Below are positions 63,829 to 64,000 of a stretch of 64,000 bases of DNA, piece after piece. How positions within the stretch are numbered: the stretch's first letter is position 1; each line of letters begins with the position of its first letter. The notes under the pieces were generated by a model. The model was given only the letters and a program-made list of their open reading frames with translations, ran no database searches and was not told the origin of the DNA. Position numbers and translations under genes: made by a program. Source of the DNA: Symsagittifera roscoffensis (taxonomy: Eukaryota > Xenacoelomorpha > Acoela > Convolutidae); assembly GCF_963678635.1 (NCBI RefSeq), contig NC_087071.1:16367613-16431612 (forward strand), read 5' to 3'.

Positions 63829-64000
63829 GTTTGTCAGTCTCTAAAAATACTTTTAATCTGAACTTGAAACTCCTCTCAAAAAAAATTTCTTTCGTAGTTT
63901 CCATATACTCAAATATTTTTTTATCAAATGTCTCCAGAGTTTGGTTTTGAATTTTTAATATCAAATACACCAAAATTGCCCTTAAGTTAGATAAACATCC

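Noticed and set aside
1..64000. CRISPR arrays, operons, bacterial promoters
   Set aside because: The window is intron-rich animal DNA; no regularly spaced short repeats or prokaryotic signals are present.

Overview
This window is animal genomic DNA: AT-rich, intron-dominated, and packed with repeats. The + strand carries 24 internal exons of a neurofibromin (NF1, Ras GTPase-activating protein) orthologue, running from position 1671 to 63828 and open at both ends. About 1,119 codons are present. They run from the region before the central domain through most of the catalytic GAP-related domain, including the arginine-finger motif and the FLRFINPA motif. The gene has invertebrate-style Ser/Asn/Gln-rich and Gly/His-rich insertions. 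The phylum cannot be fixed from the sequence. Three of its 23 introns start with GC instead of GT, a high proportion.

The outstanding object is an apparently intact 18.86-kb LTR retroelement of the Ty3/gypsy class (3281-22139, minus strand) inside one NF1 intron. Its two 408-bp LTRs look identical and it is flanked by a 4-bp duplication, so insertion was recent. In its own 5' to 3' order it holds: a primer-binding site; a 1.2-kb leader with hairpin repeats; ORF1 (155 aa, basic); ORF2 (307 aa); a 2,436-aa Gag-Pol (zinc knuckle, protease, RT, RNase H, integrase with GPY/F module); a 0.6-kb spacer; two tiny hydrophobic proteins (76 and 62 aa); a 378-codon frame with no methionine; an 872-aa envelope-like glycoprotein; a 599-aa protein; and a 1.5-kb tail with further small arginine-rich frames and RNA hairpins. 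Successive frames overlap by a few bases, often ATGA. This is far more gene content than the usual gag-pol-env layout, and it is my candidate for an undescribed system.

A second host gene lies antisense inside another NF1 intron (41536-49949, minus). Its exons encode a short cytoplasmic tail, a transmembrane segment, a coiled-coil-like stalk and a fibrinogen-related domain, i.e. a type II membrane FReD protein.

The remaining introns hold non-LTR retrotransposon relics (44433-45840 minus; about 50570-51640 plus), hAT-like MITEs (one with a perfect 8-bp target duplication), foldback elements, tRNA-like SINE heads and several dispersed repeat families. At two NF1 exons the 3' splice site plus the start of the exon has been locally duplicated, leaving decoy acceptors upstream of the real one.
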